NCBI RefSeq assembly: GCF_963668515.1
Contig: NZ_OY764864.1
Coordinates: forward strand, 310,001-374,000
Source of the DNA: an uncultured Ilyobacter sp.
Lineage (GTDB): Bacteria > Fusobacteriota > Fusobacteriia > Fusobacteriales > Fusobacteriaceae
Length of the DNA stretch: 64,000 nucleotides
Reading direction: 5' to 3'
In this document: in pieces, positions 1 to 9,572 of the stretch
Numbering within the stretch: position 1 is the stretch's first letter
Layout of the letters: every line of letters starts with the position of its first letter
Program-made: the position numbers and the translations under genes
The notes under the pieces: model-generated
Told to the model about the DNA's origin: nothing
What the model saw: only the letters and a program-made list of their open reading frames with translations
The model's database searches: none

Positions 1-152
1 AAAACCAATTCCTTAATGGATTTTAAGGGAATAACTATAATATATTAAGGAGTTTAAATTAAACTCTTAATATCTACATAACAGGTGTAAGTGAAAAAAA
101 TTAATTTTCAGAATTTAAATTATTTTTTAAAAAAATAGAGGAGGGATCAACT

Positions 153-1163
153 ATGAAAAAAGGAAACTTGTTTTTAACACTGGCTCTTATTTTGGGACTG
201 GCATTTACAGGATGCGGTGGCAAGAAGGAGGCAACAAAAGCTGAAGGAACTTTTCCTACTGCTAAAACACTAGAAATTATAGCTCCAGCAAACCCTGGCG
301 GTGGATGGGATGCCACGGCTAGAGCATTAAAGAAAGTTATCGATGATAATGATATCGCACCAGAAGTAAATATCATTGTTACGAACAAACCTGGAGGGAA
401 GGGATCAATTGCCTGGAACTCACTGATTCAAAGGAAAGATTCCCATATAGTTGCTATGGATTCGGCTTATATCTACCTAAACCAACTGTTGGGAGTACAG
501 GGAGCTCAGAAATTAGACGACCTAAGACCTGTTGCCACTTTGACAAACGAATGGATCGGTTATTTTGTAAAGGGAGACTCAGATATAGAAACTATAACTG
601 AGGTAACAGAGAGACTTAAAAAAGATCCTGCATCTGTCATAGTTGCAGTTGCACCTGGAAAAGGTAACGACGATCACCTTTCAATAATGAATGTTGCCAA
701 AACTGCAGGAGTAGATATCGCAGAATTTGACAAAAATATAGTTGCTACATCTACAGGAGAATTGATTCCTGGAGTACTTGGTGGATTCTACGAAGTAATA
801 GTTACTGGAGCTGCAGATGGAATAGAGTTTATGAAATCTGGAGATCTAAAGTGTATAGCAATAACTGCTGACGAAAGATTAGGTGGAGAATTTGCTGATG
901 TACCGACTGTTAAAGAGTCTGGTATAGATGTTGTATTCCCTCACTGGAGAGGAATAGTAGCTCATCCTGGAATGACTGACGAAGAAGCAGCTTACTGGAA
1001 CACTATAATTGAAAAAGCTATGGCTACAGATGACTGGAAACAGATCATGGAAAACAACAGCTGGCTTCCATACTACAAAAACAGTGCTGACACAAGAAAA
1101 ATGTGGGAAGAAGAATTTAAAGTTTACAAAGAACTAACTGACGCTGTAGGTCTTACAAAATAA
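153..1163 (+). CDS. tctC: TctC-type tricarboxylate-binding lipoprotein (system 1)
   Basis: Extracytoplasmic solute receptor of a tripartite tricarboxylate transporter (TTT); it binds a di- or tricarboxylate and delivers it to TctAB. The 336-aa product starts with a lipoprotein signal peptide ending in a lipobox (FTGC, lipidated Cys21). The mature part has the family's PANPGGGWD loop and a second ligand-loop NKPGGKGS. ATG 153 follows the strong site GAGGAGG. It is the first gene of tctCBA, with a hairpin between it and tctB. The family is certain. The ligand is not readable from sequence; a tricarboxylate is inferred from the neighbouring aconitase and citrate lyase genes. Confidence 0.93.
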   Translation: MKKGNLFLTLALILGLAFTGCGGKKEATKAEGTFPTAKTLEIIAPANPGGGWDATARALKKVIDDNDIAPEVNIIVTNKPGGKGSIAWNSLIQRKDSHIVAMDSAYIYLNQLLGVQGAQKLDDLRPVATLTNEWIGYFVKGDSDIETITEVTERLKKDPASVIVAVAPGKGNDDHLSIMNVAKTAGVDIAEFDKNIVATSTGELIPGVLGGFYEVIVTGAADGIEFMKSGDLKCIAITADERLGGEFADVPTVKESGIDVVFPHWRGIVAHPGMTDEEAAYWNTIIEKAMATDDWKQIMENNSWLPYYKNSADTRKMWEEEFKVYKELTDAVGLTK

Positions 1164-1197
1164 TATTGTCATAATATAATATTTAGTTGTTGAGTCG

Positions 1198-1230
1198 ATA
1201 ACTGCCTAAACTTAATGTAAAGGCGGTTAT
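1198..1230 (+). promoter_or_regulatory. intercistronic hairpin between tctC and tctB (system 1)
   Basis: Ten-bp stem ATAACTGCCT/AGGCGGTTAT (one G-U pair) with a 13-nt loop and no following T-run. It is therefore more likely an mRNA-stabilising or processing hairpin than a terminator. The same position is occupied by unrelated hairpins in the other two tct operons. Confidence 0.6.
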
Positions 1231-1264
1231 TGGTTCAAACTTAAATAATTTTAAGAGGTGAAAA

Positions 1265-1717
1265 ATGACTCAGAATAAAATAATCGGTATTTTTGGAGCT
1301 CTGCTTACGGTTATATATGGTTTTAGTACTATTAATGCCACGGGAGCAGGAGCTACTTTTCTTTCAGGAACTAAAATATTTCCCATGATGGTTATAATAT
1401 TGACTGCCGTACTTTCTGCAGTGATATTTTTACAGGATCATCTGGGAAAAGAAAAAAGTAAAAAACTGGAAATAGACAAAAAAGTTCTATTGACTATCGG
1501 GAAATCTACAGTTGTATTTGTGGTTTATACTCTGATATTTGAACATCTTGGGTATATACTTTCTACTGTAGTACTTTTAATGGGGCTGTTGAGTATTCTA
1601 AATAAAGGCAAACTGAAACAAAATATAATTATTTCAGTAGCTTTTTCTGCAATAGCCTACTATATATTTTCAAAATTATTAGCGATTTCTTTACCGCCAG
1701 GAATAATAAATTTTTAA
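1265..1717 (+). CDS. tctB: TctB-type small membrane subunit (system 1)
   Basis: Small integral membrane subunit of a TTT transporter, 150 aa with four hydrophobic segments: about residues 5-20, 36-56, 73-100 and 118-140. It lies between the receptor and the large TctA subunit, the canonical order. The start follows AGAGGTGA. TctB is poorly conserved, so the assignment rests on size, topology and position; the ending ISLPPGI resembles the ends of the TctB genes in the other two clusters (IPLPKIP, IPLPRGY). Confidence 0.88.
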   Translation: MTQNKIIGIFGALLTVIYGFSTINATGAGATFLSGTKIFPMMVIILTAVLSAVIFLQDHLGKEKSKKLEIDKKVLLTIGKSTVVFVVYTLIFEHLGYILSTVVLLMGLLSILNKGKLKQNIIISVAFSAIAYYIFSKLLAISLPPGIINF

Positions 1718-1732
1718 TCAGGAAGGTGAATT

Positions 1733-3244
1733 ATGTTAGATATATTTTCATATTTAATGGGAGGATTTAGGGAGATATTGACCTTTAGCAATGTCATGTG
1801 GATATTCTTTGGAGGGATATTTGGTTCCATAGTGGGAATGCTACCTGGACTTGGTCCTGCTACAGGGATTGCTGTTCTTCTTCCTCTGACTTTTGGGATG
1901 AATCCTGTGACAGCTTTAAGTACTCTTACAGCGATATATTACGGGGCAATGTTTGGTGGATCCAGAGCATCTATTTTGATTAATACACCTGGAGACGGAG
2001 GAGCAATAGCTGCTACTTTTGACGGATACCCTATGACTAAAAACGGAAGAGCAGGAGAAGCCCTTGCCATGTCAGCAATAGCTTCCTTTATAGGAGGCGT
2101 TATAGCTACAATTTTGATGACATTCTTAGCAGTGTCAATATCTAAAGTTGCAATAAAATTTGGACCTCCACAATATTTTACCCTGATGATATTCGCCCTG
2201 ATAGCAACATCAGCAATATCGAGAGGAAATGTAATTAAAGGACTTTTTGCTACATCTTTGGGACTCATGGTAAGTACAATAGGATCAGACACATTGACTG
2301 GTACAGTAAGGTACACAATGGGTATTCCAGAACTCTATGAGGGGGTAGATTTTCTTATAATGATTATAGGATTCTATGCAATCGGAGAGGTTTATAATAA
2401 CTACGGTAAATTATTATTCAACCATGACCCGGCATCAGATGCTAAAGCTTCTCACTATGATATAAGCAGGGTCTGGGTAAGCAAAGCAGAGTTTAAAGAG
2501 TGTCTGATGCCTATCTTGAGAAGTACGCCTCTAGGGTTTTTCATAGGGATACTTCCAGGGGCTGGAGCCACTATCTCTTCCATGTTGGCTTATTCCACTG
2601 AAAAAAGTTTATCAAAGGACCCTGACAGCTTCGGTAAGGGTAATATTATAGGATTGGCAGCACCAGAAGCCGCAAATAATGCCACTGCAGTTGGAGCCAT
2701 GATACCGATGCTTACACTAGGGATACCTGGATCTGGAACTACAGCAGTAATGTTAGGAGCTTTGATGATGCTTGGTATCAAACCTGGTCCTCTGTTATTT
2801 ACGACTCAGCCTGATGTAGCCTGGGGAGTTTTGGCAAGCATGTATGTAAGCAATATAATGCTTGCAGTAATTAATATCCCATTGGCATCACAGCTGGTAA
2901 AAGTACTGAAAACTCCAGAAAAAATTCTTCTGCCTCTTGTTGTTGCATTAGGATTTATAGGTACCTATGCCCTGAGTTTTGCAACAACAGACTTCTATAT
3001 AATTGCATTATGCGGAGTAATTGCATTCTTTGCCAAGAAGCTAAAGATACCAATCTCATCATTTATATTGGCTCTTATACTAGGAACTAAAATAGAAACA
3101 TCTTTCAGGCAGTCGATGGTATTGTCTAAAGGTTCAATGAGCATATTTGCTTCAGATTTCATAACTATATTCTTTATTGTTTTAGCTGTGTTGTCATTAT
3201 TTGGACCTATGGTGCTAAATAAGTTGCTAAAATCTGACAAATAA
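1733..3244 (+). CDS. tctA: TctA-type large permease subunit (system 1)
   Basis: Large permease subunit of a TTT transporter, 503 aa and about 12 membrane segments, the normal family size. Signatures are GMLPGLGPATGIAVLLPL near residue 37, the conserved YYGAMFGGSRASILINTPGD block near residue 70 followed by DGYPM, and the second-half repeat GILPGAGATISS. It starts 15 nt after tctB with AGGAAGGTGA upstream and is co-transcribed with it. It is a close relative of the TctA at 10083 and more distant from the TctA at 32912. Confidence 0.95.
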   Translation: MLDIFSYLMGGFREILTFSNVMWIFFGGIFGSIVGMLPGLGPATGIAVLLPLTFGMNPVTALSTLTAIYYGAMFGGSRASILINTPGDGGAIAATFDGYPMTKNGRAGEALAMSAIASFIGGVIATILMTFLAVSISKVAIKFGPPQYFTLMIFALIATSAISRGNVIKGLFATSLGLMVSTIGSDTLTGTVRYTMGIPELYEGVDFLIMIIGFYAIGEVYNNYGKLLFNHDPASDAKASHYDISRVWVSKAEFKECLMPILRSTPLGFFIGILPGAGATISSMLAYSTEKSLSKDPDSFGKGNIIGLAAPEAANNATAVGAMIPMLTLGIPGSGTTAVMLGALMMLGIKPGPLLFTTQPDVAWGVLASMYVSNIMLAVINIPLASQLVKVLKTPEKILLPLVVALGFIGTYALSFATTDFYIIALCGVIAFFAKKLKIPISSFILALILGTKIETSFRQSMVLSKGSMSIFASDFITIFFIVLAVLSLFGPMVLNKLLKSDK

Positions 3245-3282
3245 GCTAAAATATAGCAAATAATATAAATTAAGGGTGAAAT

Positions 3283-3651
3283 ATGATATTTAGTGAAAAA
3301 TTACGTTTGATTTGGGGAGTTCTCTTTACAGTGGCATTAATTGCTATTCTTTCCTTCGGAAGAAGTGCTATGTATGCTGTGTATGCTATTATGTTTGGAG
3401 TGACTTCAGGATTTGTTTTCATTGCTGATTTTTATCTTCTGAGTAGAGAATATAAAAAAGCCGGAGTGATGGAATCAAAATATAGGAAAAGATGGCATAT
3501 ATTTTCTAAATTTACTCAGTGGCTCTTTTGGATGGCGCTTCTATATGTTCCATTTCAACCACAATTTAGCACTGGATACAAAATATTTATGCTTGTGGAT
3601 TTTTTCCTGGTTTCTACATTTGCATTTTATAAATTCAGCAGAAGTAATTAG
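3283..3651 (+). CDS. small multi-span membrane protein at the end of the first tct operon
   Basis: A 122-aa protein of unknown family with four hydrophobic segments: residues ~9-27, ~30-52, ~75-90 and ~98-117. A basic loop (KYRKRW) lies in the middle. It starts 38 nt after tctA with GGGTGA upstream and before the operon's terminator, so it is probably expressed with the transporter. No catalytic motif is visible. It could be an accessory subunit or an unrelated passenger; no function is assigned. Confidence 0.7.
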   Translation: MIFSEKLRLIWGVLFTVALIAILSFGRSAMYAVYAIMFGVTSGFVFIADFYLLSREYKKAGVMESKYRKRWHIFSKFTQWLFWMALLYVPFQPQFSTGYKIFMLVDFFLVSTFAFYKFSRSN

Positions 3652-3742
3652 TTTGAATTTTAGGAGTGTAAATTTTAAATCTTTAAAATCCTATGAACCA
3701 TTAAAAATATAGGGGTATGAAAGTATTTGAAAATATCTTTAA

Positions 3743-3781
3743 AAAATAGAAGCCGAGACTTTATGTCTTGGCTTCTATTTT
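3743..3781 (+). terminator. terminator of the first tct operon
   Basis: Seventeen-bp stem around GAAGCCGAGAC/GTCTTGGCTTC with loop TTTAT. The 3' arm ends in TTTT and the 5' arm begins AAAA, so it could act in both directions. Confidence 0.85.
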
Positions 3782-3807
3782 AAGTTCCAGTAGTTTATTG
3801 GGAATGA

Positions 3808-4239
3808 ATTACTGAATTTATCTGAATATCAGAGTCAAAAGATTTTATCACGAATGAAAATCAATAAAAGATAAGGAAATTAACACGAATAATAAAAAAA
3901 GCTTTTGGCCACAGAGGACGCAGAGAAAAAGAGGGAGTTTCATAGAGTGAAAATAAAAATCTTTTAATTTTCAGACTGCTTTCCCCTTTAAAAAATGCCG
4001 TTAAGAAATCATCTTGTGAAATCCACTTTCATTGAAATAAGGAGGTTTACCGACTATATTTCAATAGAAAGTTAGTTCAGAAATGATTTGACCAAGAAAA
4101 TAAAGAGTAAAACAATTATATTTTCTGGTTCTTAGAAATTTATTTTCTAAGTTTCCTCAATTTAGGGGTGCCTTTTCTTTGGTTACTTTCTTTGGACAAG
4201 CAAAGAAAGTAACACAGGTTTTCGGAGAAATTCAATAAT
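3808..4239 (+). repeat. dispersed MITE-like repeat, copy R1 (short form)
   Basis: Non-coding element bounded by ATTACTGAATTTATC on the left and AAATTCAATAAT on the right, an imperfect inverted terminal repeat. It contains the module CACGAATG...AATAAAAGATAAGG, then TTAACACGAATAA and GGCCACAGAGGACGCAGAG, also found in R2-R5. The right part (TTTCTTTGGTTACTTTC ... AAGAAAGTAACACAGG) is shared with R3. No transposase is encoded. Confidence 0.8.
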
Positions 4240-4256
4240 CGACTCAAACTATATAT

Positions 4257-4290
4257 AAAAAAGTAGAGCCCCCCATTAAGAAAGCCCTAC
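4257..4290 (-). terminator. terminator of the aconitase-family gene
   Basis: On the minus strand GTAGGGC ... GCTCTAC is followed by a run of T, directly downstream of the hydratase stop codon. Confidence 0.7.
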
Positions 4291-4307
4291 AAATTCTAAA
4301 ATCAATT

Positions 4308-6563
4308 TTAATTATTTTTTCTATAGTAGTTAATTAGACACCCGTCTAAAAGAACCTGTCTTTCATCTTGAGTAAGATTTGTTAGTTTTAGGTTGAATTT
4401 TTTGATCTCATCCCCTAAAACATAAGCTGTAACATCTTCAATTCCTTCTTTTAAGGCTTTTCTGACATCAGTTACAAGTAGATAAGCGTCGTCACCAAAT
4501 GGTGCATCCTCTTCCATAGTAAATGGAAGCATTCCCCAGTTGATTACATTTGATCTATATCTCTTGGTAGCGTATTCATGACAGATATTACCCCATCCAC
4601 CTAGAACCTTCTGACAAGAAGCTGCCTGCTCTCTAGCTGAACCGTCTCCAGGTTTGTTTGCATAAACCAGAGACCCGATTCCGATTTCAGTAGGAGCAAC
4701 GTCTACTAATGTTTTAACTTTTTCATAAACTGGCTTAAGTTCGTCGAATTTTTCAAAAGGATTTTCTCCTTTTTCTCTAGCATATTCAAACTCACGAACG
4801 GCCTTTGATTTTCCTACATATTCAGGTACACGTCTAGAAAGGGTAAATTCAGATAATGCATAAGGGTTGGATCTGAAAGATGAAGTTTCTCCAGAAGGGA
4901 TAAGTTCATCTGTAGTAGTTACAGGGTCATCTATAAAAGCTGTAACTTTGAATAAAACATTTTCAGTTAGTTCAGGCATTTCAGGCCATGGCTTGATGTT
5001 TGGACCTTCGATCAGTTCGACTTCAGGCTGTGCTACAGGAGTTTTACCATAGTTGTGTACTTTGTTTTTATATGGAGTATCGTCATATTTATAAATAGTC
5101 GTAGTATCAGTATACTCTACATCAAGGTCAGTGGCAGCAGTTATGAATCCTCCGTTTAGTGCAGTTGCGGCAATACTCTTGGCATCCATAAGTGCAACAG
5201 ATGAAGTTTGACCTAGACCAGGTTTTGAGCCTTCTCTAGATGGAAAATTTCTTGTGTTGTGACGAATACTCAACTGATTGTTTGCAGGAGTATCTCCAGC
5301 TCCGAAACAAGGTCCGCAGAATGCAGTTCTCATAACAGCACCAGATTTCATTGCCTCTATATTCAGTCCCATCTCATTGAATCTCATGTACGCAGGCTGA
5401 CTTCCTGGATAGATGCTCAGAGTAAACTCTTCAGCGATGGCGTGTCCTTTTAGTACGTCTAAAGCTCCTACGATGTTGTCGAAAGTTCCACCAGAACATC
5501 CGCCGATAACACCTTGCTCAGCTCTGAGTTTTCCATTGACAACTTTAGACTTAAGGTCTATATTCATTCCAAGTTTTTTACAGTTAGCTTCAGTCTCTGT
5601 CAAAATTTCATCAAGGTTTTCATAAAGTTCTCTGATAGAGTAAACATTTGACGGATGTGCAGGAAGAGCTATCATAGACTCTATCTCGTCAAGGTTGATT
5701 TCCACCATACCGTCATAGTAGGCTATATCAGCAGGTTTAAGCTCTTTGTAGTCTTCTCCACGATGGTGAATTTCTAAGAAATTTTTAACCTGTTCATCTG
5801 TCTCCCAGATAGAAGTAAGGCAAGTAGTTTCAGTTGTCATAACATCGATACCGTTTCTAAACTCAACATTGAGGTTTTTGATTCCATCTCCGAAAAATTC
5901 CATTACAGAGTTTTTTACATATCCGTTTTTGAATACTTTTCCTATGATTGCAAGAGCCACATCATGAGAACCGATTCCAGGTTTAGGTTTACCAGTTAGT
6001 TTTATACCTACGACTTTTGGATAAGGAACATCATAAGTTTTTTCAAGAAGTTGTTTTACCAGTTCTCCTCCACCTTCACCGATAGCCATAGTACCAAGGG
6101 CACCATATCTAGTGTGAGAGTCAGATCCTAAGATCATTTTTCCGCATCCAGCATAGTTTTCTCTCATATAAGAGTGAATAACTGCCTGGTGAGCAGGAAC
6201 ATAGATTCCACCGTATTTTTTGGCGGCAGATAAACCAAACATATGGTCGTCTTCGTTTATTGTTCCTCCTACAGCACAAAGACTGTTGTGGCAGTTAGTA
6301 AGAACATATGGAAGAGGAAATCTTTTTAGACCGCTTGCCTTTGCAGTCTGGATAATACCAACAAAAGTGATGTCATGAGAAGCCATAGCATCAAATTTCA
6401 GTGTAAGATCTTTCATGTTGTCTGTTGTGTTGTGAGCCTCTAATATAGAGTAGGCCATAGTCCCCTTTTTAGCATCTTCGATAGAAACTCCCAAATCAGT
6501 ACCTGCAGGTACTATTTCAGACCTATTTTTTACATAGACCCCTGAATCATAAAGCTTGATCAT
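4308..6563 (-). CDS. aconitase-superfamily hydratase (YbhJ-like aconitate hydratase)
   Basis: A [4Fe-4S] hydro-lyase of the aconitase superfamily, 751 aa. Cluster ligands are visible as GGCSGG and the pair CGPC in AFCGPCFGAGDTPANN. The overall length and layout resemble E. coli YbhJ (~750 aa) rather than AcnA (~890 aa). The start at 6563 (MIKLYDSG) is chosen because AAGGGGG lies seven bases upstream; an in-frame extension to 6656 would run through the operator and promoter. The gene has its own promoter and a GntR-type operator, is followed downstream of itself by a terminator, and sits beside tct genes. The likely reaction is cis-aconitate to citrate/isocitrate. A related substrate such as 2-methylaconitate or homoaconitate cannot be excluded. 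Confidence 0.85.
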   Translation of the reverse strand: MIKLYDSGVYVKNRSEIVPAGTDLGVSIEDAKKGTMAYSILEAHNTTDNMKDLTLKFDAMASHDITFVGIIQTAKASGLKRFPLPYVLTNCHNSLCAVGGTINEDDHMFGLSAAKKYGGIYVPAHQAVIHSYMRENYAGCGKMILGSDSHTRYGALGTMAIGEGGGELVKQLLEKTYDVPYPKVVGIKLTGKPKPGIGSHDVALAIIGKVFKNGYVKNSVMEFFGDGIKNLNVEFRNGIDVMTTETTCLTSIWETDEQVKNFLEIHHRGEDYKELKPADIAYYDGMVEINLDEIESMIALPAHPSNVYSIRELYENLDEILTETEANCKKLGMNIDLKSKVVNGKLRAEQGVIGGCSGGTFDNIVGALDVLKGHAIAEEFTLSIYPGSQPAYMRFNEMGLNIEAMKSGAVMRTAFCGPCFGAGDTPANNQLSIRHNTRNFPSREGSKPGLGQTSSVALMDAKSIAATALNGGFITAATDLDVEYTDTTTIYKYDDTPYKNKVHNYGKTPVAQPEVELIEGPNIKPWPEMPELTENVLFKVTAFIDDPVTTTDELIPSGETSSFRSNPYALSEFTLSRRVPEYVGKSKAVREFEYAREKGENPFEKFDELKPVYEKVKTLVDVAPTEIGIGSLVYANKPGDGSAREQAASCQKVLGGWGNICHEYATKRYRSNVINWGMLPFTMEEDAPFGDDAYLLVTDVRKALKEGIEDVTAYVLGDEIKKFNLKLTNLTQDERQVLLDGCLINYYRKNN

Positions 6564-6605
6564 TGAAAAAACCCCCTTGATATAAAATATAAGACACATA
6601 GTAAT

Positions 6606-6619
6606 AATTGTATGCAATT
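6606..6619. promoter_or_regulatory. candidate GntR operator at the hydratase transcription start
   Basis: Palindrome AATTGTATGCAATT (arms AATTG/CAATT) just downstream of the hydratase -10. FCD-type GntR proteins commonly bind TGTATACA-like palindromes, and such a regulator is encoded about 400 bp away. The same layout recurs at the oadA promoter. Confidence 0.6.
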
Positions 6620-6626
6620 TAGTATA

Positions 6627-6656
6627 AATATAGTACATAAACACCAAAGTTGTCAA
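6627..6656 (-). promoter_or_regulatory. sigma70-type promoter of the hydratase gene
   Basis: On the minus strand TTGACA (6656-6651), an 18-bp spacer and TATATT (6632-6627), giving a predicted start near 6620 at the edge of the palindrome. Confidence 0.7.
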
Positions 6657-6801
6657 TGATTTTTTATTCTTCTATCGATGATGTAGGTCGACATCAATGA
6701 GTGAAACCCTTTAAAATTGAGATATAAAATTGAAATTATTAAAAAATCTTGACATTTATTTTTAAAAAAGATAGGCTGGGCAACAGATATTTATAAAATA
6801 A

Positions 6802-6811
6802 TTGTATACAA
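6802..6811. promoter_or_regulatory. second candidate GntR operator upstream of the hydratase
   Basis: Perfect palindrome TTGTATACAA about 150 bp upstream of the hydratase -35. It shares the TGTATACA core with the site before oadA and could act as an auxiliary operator. The rest of 6657-6905 shows no gene. Confidence 0.45.
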
Positions 6812-6911
6812 AAAACCAAATGATTTTTTTGTGGTGTCGGTTGTTTCTAATAAAGGAAAAATTCAGATTAAATAAAAAAAGATAATAACCAAAAAATCAC
6901 ATAATAAAAAG

Positions 6912-6955
6912 AAGCATGTGAAACCTCATCATATCCGGTGAGATTTTACATGCTT
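6912..6955 (-). terminator. terminator of the gntR gene
   Basis: Long hairpin with arms AAGCATGTAAAATCTCA and TGAGGTTTCACATGCTT (minus strand, one A-C mismatch), flanked by A- and T-runs, downstream of the regulator's stop codon. It could work bidirectionally. Confidence 0.75.
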
Positions 6956-7019
6956 TTTATTTTAGATGAATCCTTTGTGGTTTACACTAAAAAGTGTTTT
7001 CTTTATTGTGGACAAATAA

Positions 7020-7664
7020 TTAATCTAAATCAATGGAGTTAAGAAGGGAATTTTCAGCAGACAGAAGATGAGTTGTGTTTACGGCTTTGGCAAGTTCTAG
7101 TTGGCTGTTTTTCAAATATTTTACTATAAGGGAGTGTTCTTCACAGGCTGAGATTATTCTTTCTTTATTATTGAGGGAACTCAGTCTTAGTTTGGATAAT
7201 ATAAAATCGTATTGTTTTAAAATTTTTATAGTAAACTCCAGTTCTGATTTCTGGTAGAATATTTGATTGAACTCTAAGAATAACTTCCTGGTCTCTTTCC
7301 ATCTCTTAAGTTTTATGTAGTGCTCTGTGAGGATTAAATTTTCCTCTAGCAAAGAGATGACTTCTGGATTTTGTGAAATAGATTCTAAAAGAATATTTTC
7401 AAGAGCAATTCTTATTTTAAAAATCTCTTTGATCCTTTCAGGTGTAATATCTATTATTTTAACCCTTCCGTTTGCAAGCCTTTCCACAATACCTTCTATT
7501 TCCAACTTTTTTATTGCTTCTCGCAAAGGCGTTCTACTTACATTTAATTTTTTTGAATAATCTATCTCCACTATTCTGTCTCCGAAAGAAAGCTCTCCAG
7601 ACAGGATCTCTTCCTTTATAGTATCGTATATATTATCACTGGTATTTGTTCTTGGTTTTATCAT
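7020..7664 (-). CDS. GntR-family (FCD-type) transcriptional regulator
   Basis: A 214-aa regulator. The N-terminal winged helix (residues ~10-75) contains LNVSRTPLREAIKKLEIEG, the classic GntR recognition helix, followed by NGRVKI. The C-terminal helical domain (~80-210) has FCD character (KIRIALENILLE ... HSLIVKYL). ATG 7664 is preceded by AAGGAGG. It lies between the hydratase gene and the second tct operon, and TGTATACA palindromes are present at two neighbouring promoters. It is probably a repressor relieved by a tricarboxylate or related acid. CitO of Enterococcus, a GntR regulator of citrate genes, is a functional precedent but the relationship is inferred. Confidence 0.88.
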   Translation of the reverse strand: MIKPRTNTSDNIYDTIKEEILSGELSFGDRIVEIDYSKKLNVSRTPLREAIKKLEIEGIVERLANGRVKIIDITPERIKEIFKIRIALENILLESISQNPEVISLLEENLILTEHYIKLKRWKETRKLFLEFNQIFYQKSELEFTIKILKQYDFILSKLRLSSLNNKERIISACEEHSLIVKYLKNSQLELAKAVNTTHLLSAENSLLNSIDLD

Positions 7665-8237
7665 TGTATTTTTCCTCCTTGATTAACATTATACAAAAAA
7701 ACAATCTGTAGAAAAAATTCCTTTTAAAATATAACATGATTGTTCAATAGGTGCAACTTGAATATCTTTTGTTCAAATTAAGACTATATTTTTTATTTTC
7801 TTTATCTGAAAATATTTTTATGAATATTTAAAAAATAAAAGAAAAAGTGGGTGAATAAATCTTGCAGGACAGCATTTTTATTGCTGCCAGTATAAGTAAT
7901 TTTTATGAAGTGGTTTTAAAATTAATTTCAGTGAAAGTTGATTAAATTAAAAAAAAAAGGAGTTCTTAAAAATTTTTAAGAACTCAAGAGTAATATTTTA
8001 AACTTTAAGGTCTATAGTACTCACAAGAAGCTCGAATGCGTCTTTAATGAAAAAAGTGTTTCGAAAGAATACTTAGAAACCTAAAAGTAACCAAGAGATT
8101 TTTTAGGGGATTTGAGGTGGTTTTTTAAATTTTGAAGGAAAAAAAATCTAAAGGCGTAAGTAAAATTTGTAACTTTAAAATTTCATGGAAATATTACTCC
8201 GTGGATTTTAAAGATAAAAAAAACTAGGAGGGAATTT
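7665..8237. other. intergenic region between gntR and the second tct operon
   Basis: No gene is seen in these 573 bp. A 13-bp-arm hairpin, GAGTTCTTAAAAA/TTTTTAAGAACTC, lies at 7961-7986 with a run of A on its left, so it would end with a T-run on the minus strand. A TATAAT on the minus strand just upstream of gntR may be its -10. No clear -35/-10 pair was found for tctC. Confidence 0.5.
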
Positions 8238-9266
8238 ATGAACAGACGATTTAAGAACTTGTCAAAAATTTTTATCGCAGCTTTATCGATTTTGGCACTT
8301 GTATTAACAGGATGTGGAAAAAAAGATGAAGGAACCGCTGCCAAGAATGCAGGAGGATATCCTTCTAAACCGATGAACTTTGTTGCACCTGGTGGAGCAG
8401 GTGGAGGATGGGATACGACTATTCGTACAGTTGCTAAAACTTTAAAAGATACTAAACTTGTTAATGTTCCTATGCCTGTAACCAACAAACCTGGTGGAGG
8501 GGGGGGAGTTGCCCTTGCTTACCTACAAGAATTAGAAGGGGATGACAAAACAATCGCTGTTTATTCACCGCCTCTATTACTTATCCACTTAAACGGATCT
8601 TCTAAGTTAAGCTATAAAGATGTAACTCCTATAGCTAGACTTATCACTGACTATGGAGCATTTGTTGTTAAGAAGGGTTCTAAGTATAAGAATATCGGTG
8701 AAATTATGGATGCTCTTAAGAAAGACCCTAAGAGTGTAAAATTCGGTGGTAACTCATCTGCAGGAAGTATGGACCATATTCAATTTCTTATGATCGCTAA
8801 AGCAGCAGGAGTAAAAAATATAAGAGATATCGATTATATCAGTTACCAAAATAACGAAGGAGCTGCCCAGCTTCTAGGAGGGCATATCGACCTTCTTTCT
8901 ACAGGTCTTGGAGACGTATCTGCTCTACTTGAAAGTGGACAATTAATAGGACTTGCTCAAACTGCTGACGAAAGAGTAGGGGACGGTGCTCTAGCTGAGA
9001 TCCCTACTTGTAAAGAGTCTGGAATCGACGCAGTTTTCTATAACTGGAGAGGACTTTTCGGAGCTCCTGATATGCCAGAAGAAGCTTTAAAATACTGGGA
9101 AGATACACTTGCAAAAATGGTTGAAACTCCTGAGTGGGATGAAGCTGTTAAGAAAAACGGATGGAGTAAATCTTTTGCTAACTCCGCTGACTTCGAAGCA
9201 TTCCTAGAAAAAACAAATGAAGAGTACAAAGAGATATTATCTGATATCGGAATGCTTAAACAATAA
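8238..9266 (+). CDS. tctC: TctC-type tricarboxylate-binding lipoprotein (system 2)
   Basis: Solute receptor of the second TTT transporter, 342 aa. The lipoprotein signal ends in LVLTGC (Cys26). The ligand-binding loops APGGAGGGWD and NKPGGGGGV match the TctC family. RBS TAGGAGGG precedes ATG 8238. It resembles the system 1 receptor (both have the ADERxG and WRG motifs) more than the system 3 receptor. It is the first gene of an operon whose tctB is 306 bp downstream. Confidence 0.93.
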   Translation: MNRRFKNLSKIFIAALSILALVLTGCGKKDEGTAAKNAGGYPSKPMNFVAPGGAGGGWDTTIRTVAKTLKDTKLVNVPMPVTNKPGGGGGVALAYLQELEGDDKTIAVYSPPLLLIHLNGSSKLSYKDVTPIARLITDYGAFVVKKGSKYKNIGEIMDALKKDPKSVKFGGNSSAGSMDHIQFLMIAKAAGVKNIRDIDYISYQNNEGAAQLLGGHIDLLSTGLGDVSALLESGQLIGLAQTADERVGDGALAEIPTCKESGIDAVFYNWRGLFGAPDMPEEALKYWEDTLAKMVETPEWDEAVKKNGWSKSFANSADFEAFLEKTNEEYKEILSDIGMLKQ

Positions 9267-9285
9267 TATTAAGAAGATATAAAAA

Positions 9286-9309
9286 GGCGGCACCTTACCT
9301 GGTGTCGCC
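9286..9309 (+). promoter_or_regulatory. intercistronic hairpin between tctC and tctB (system 2)
   Basis: GC-rich nine-bp stem GGCGGCACC/GGTGTCGCC with loop TTACCT and no T-run. It is the positional equivalent of the hairpins at 1198 and 32361. The remaining gap to 9572 shows no ORF or clear signal. Confidence 0.6.
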
Positions 9310-9572
9310 CTAATAAAAATTGATTTAAATAAAGCCAGTTTAAATGGTTGACTTGATTTAATTTTTTCAAAGATTTATAACTGAACTCAGGTTGCTATCT
9401 TGATGGAAATAATTTATAAATCAATGAAAAAAAAAATAAGGCTATAAAATTTATTAGAGTTTTTTAGGGTTTCAAGTTAACAGACTGAGTTAAATTATGA
9501 AGATGACTGTTTTTATATGGTTTTGTTTAACTTTATTGAAAATTATAAATACAAAATGTGAGGTGAAGAACA

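Noticed and set aside
7961-7986. Perfect 26-bp palindrome as an operator of tctC
   Set aside because: The A-run on one side makes a minus-strand hairpin or terminator more likely, and it is ~250 bp from tctC; no regulator match.
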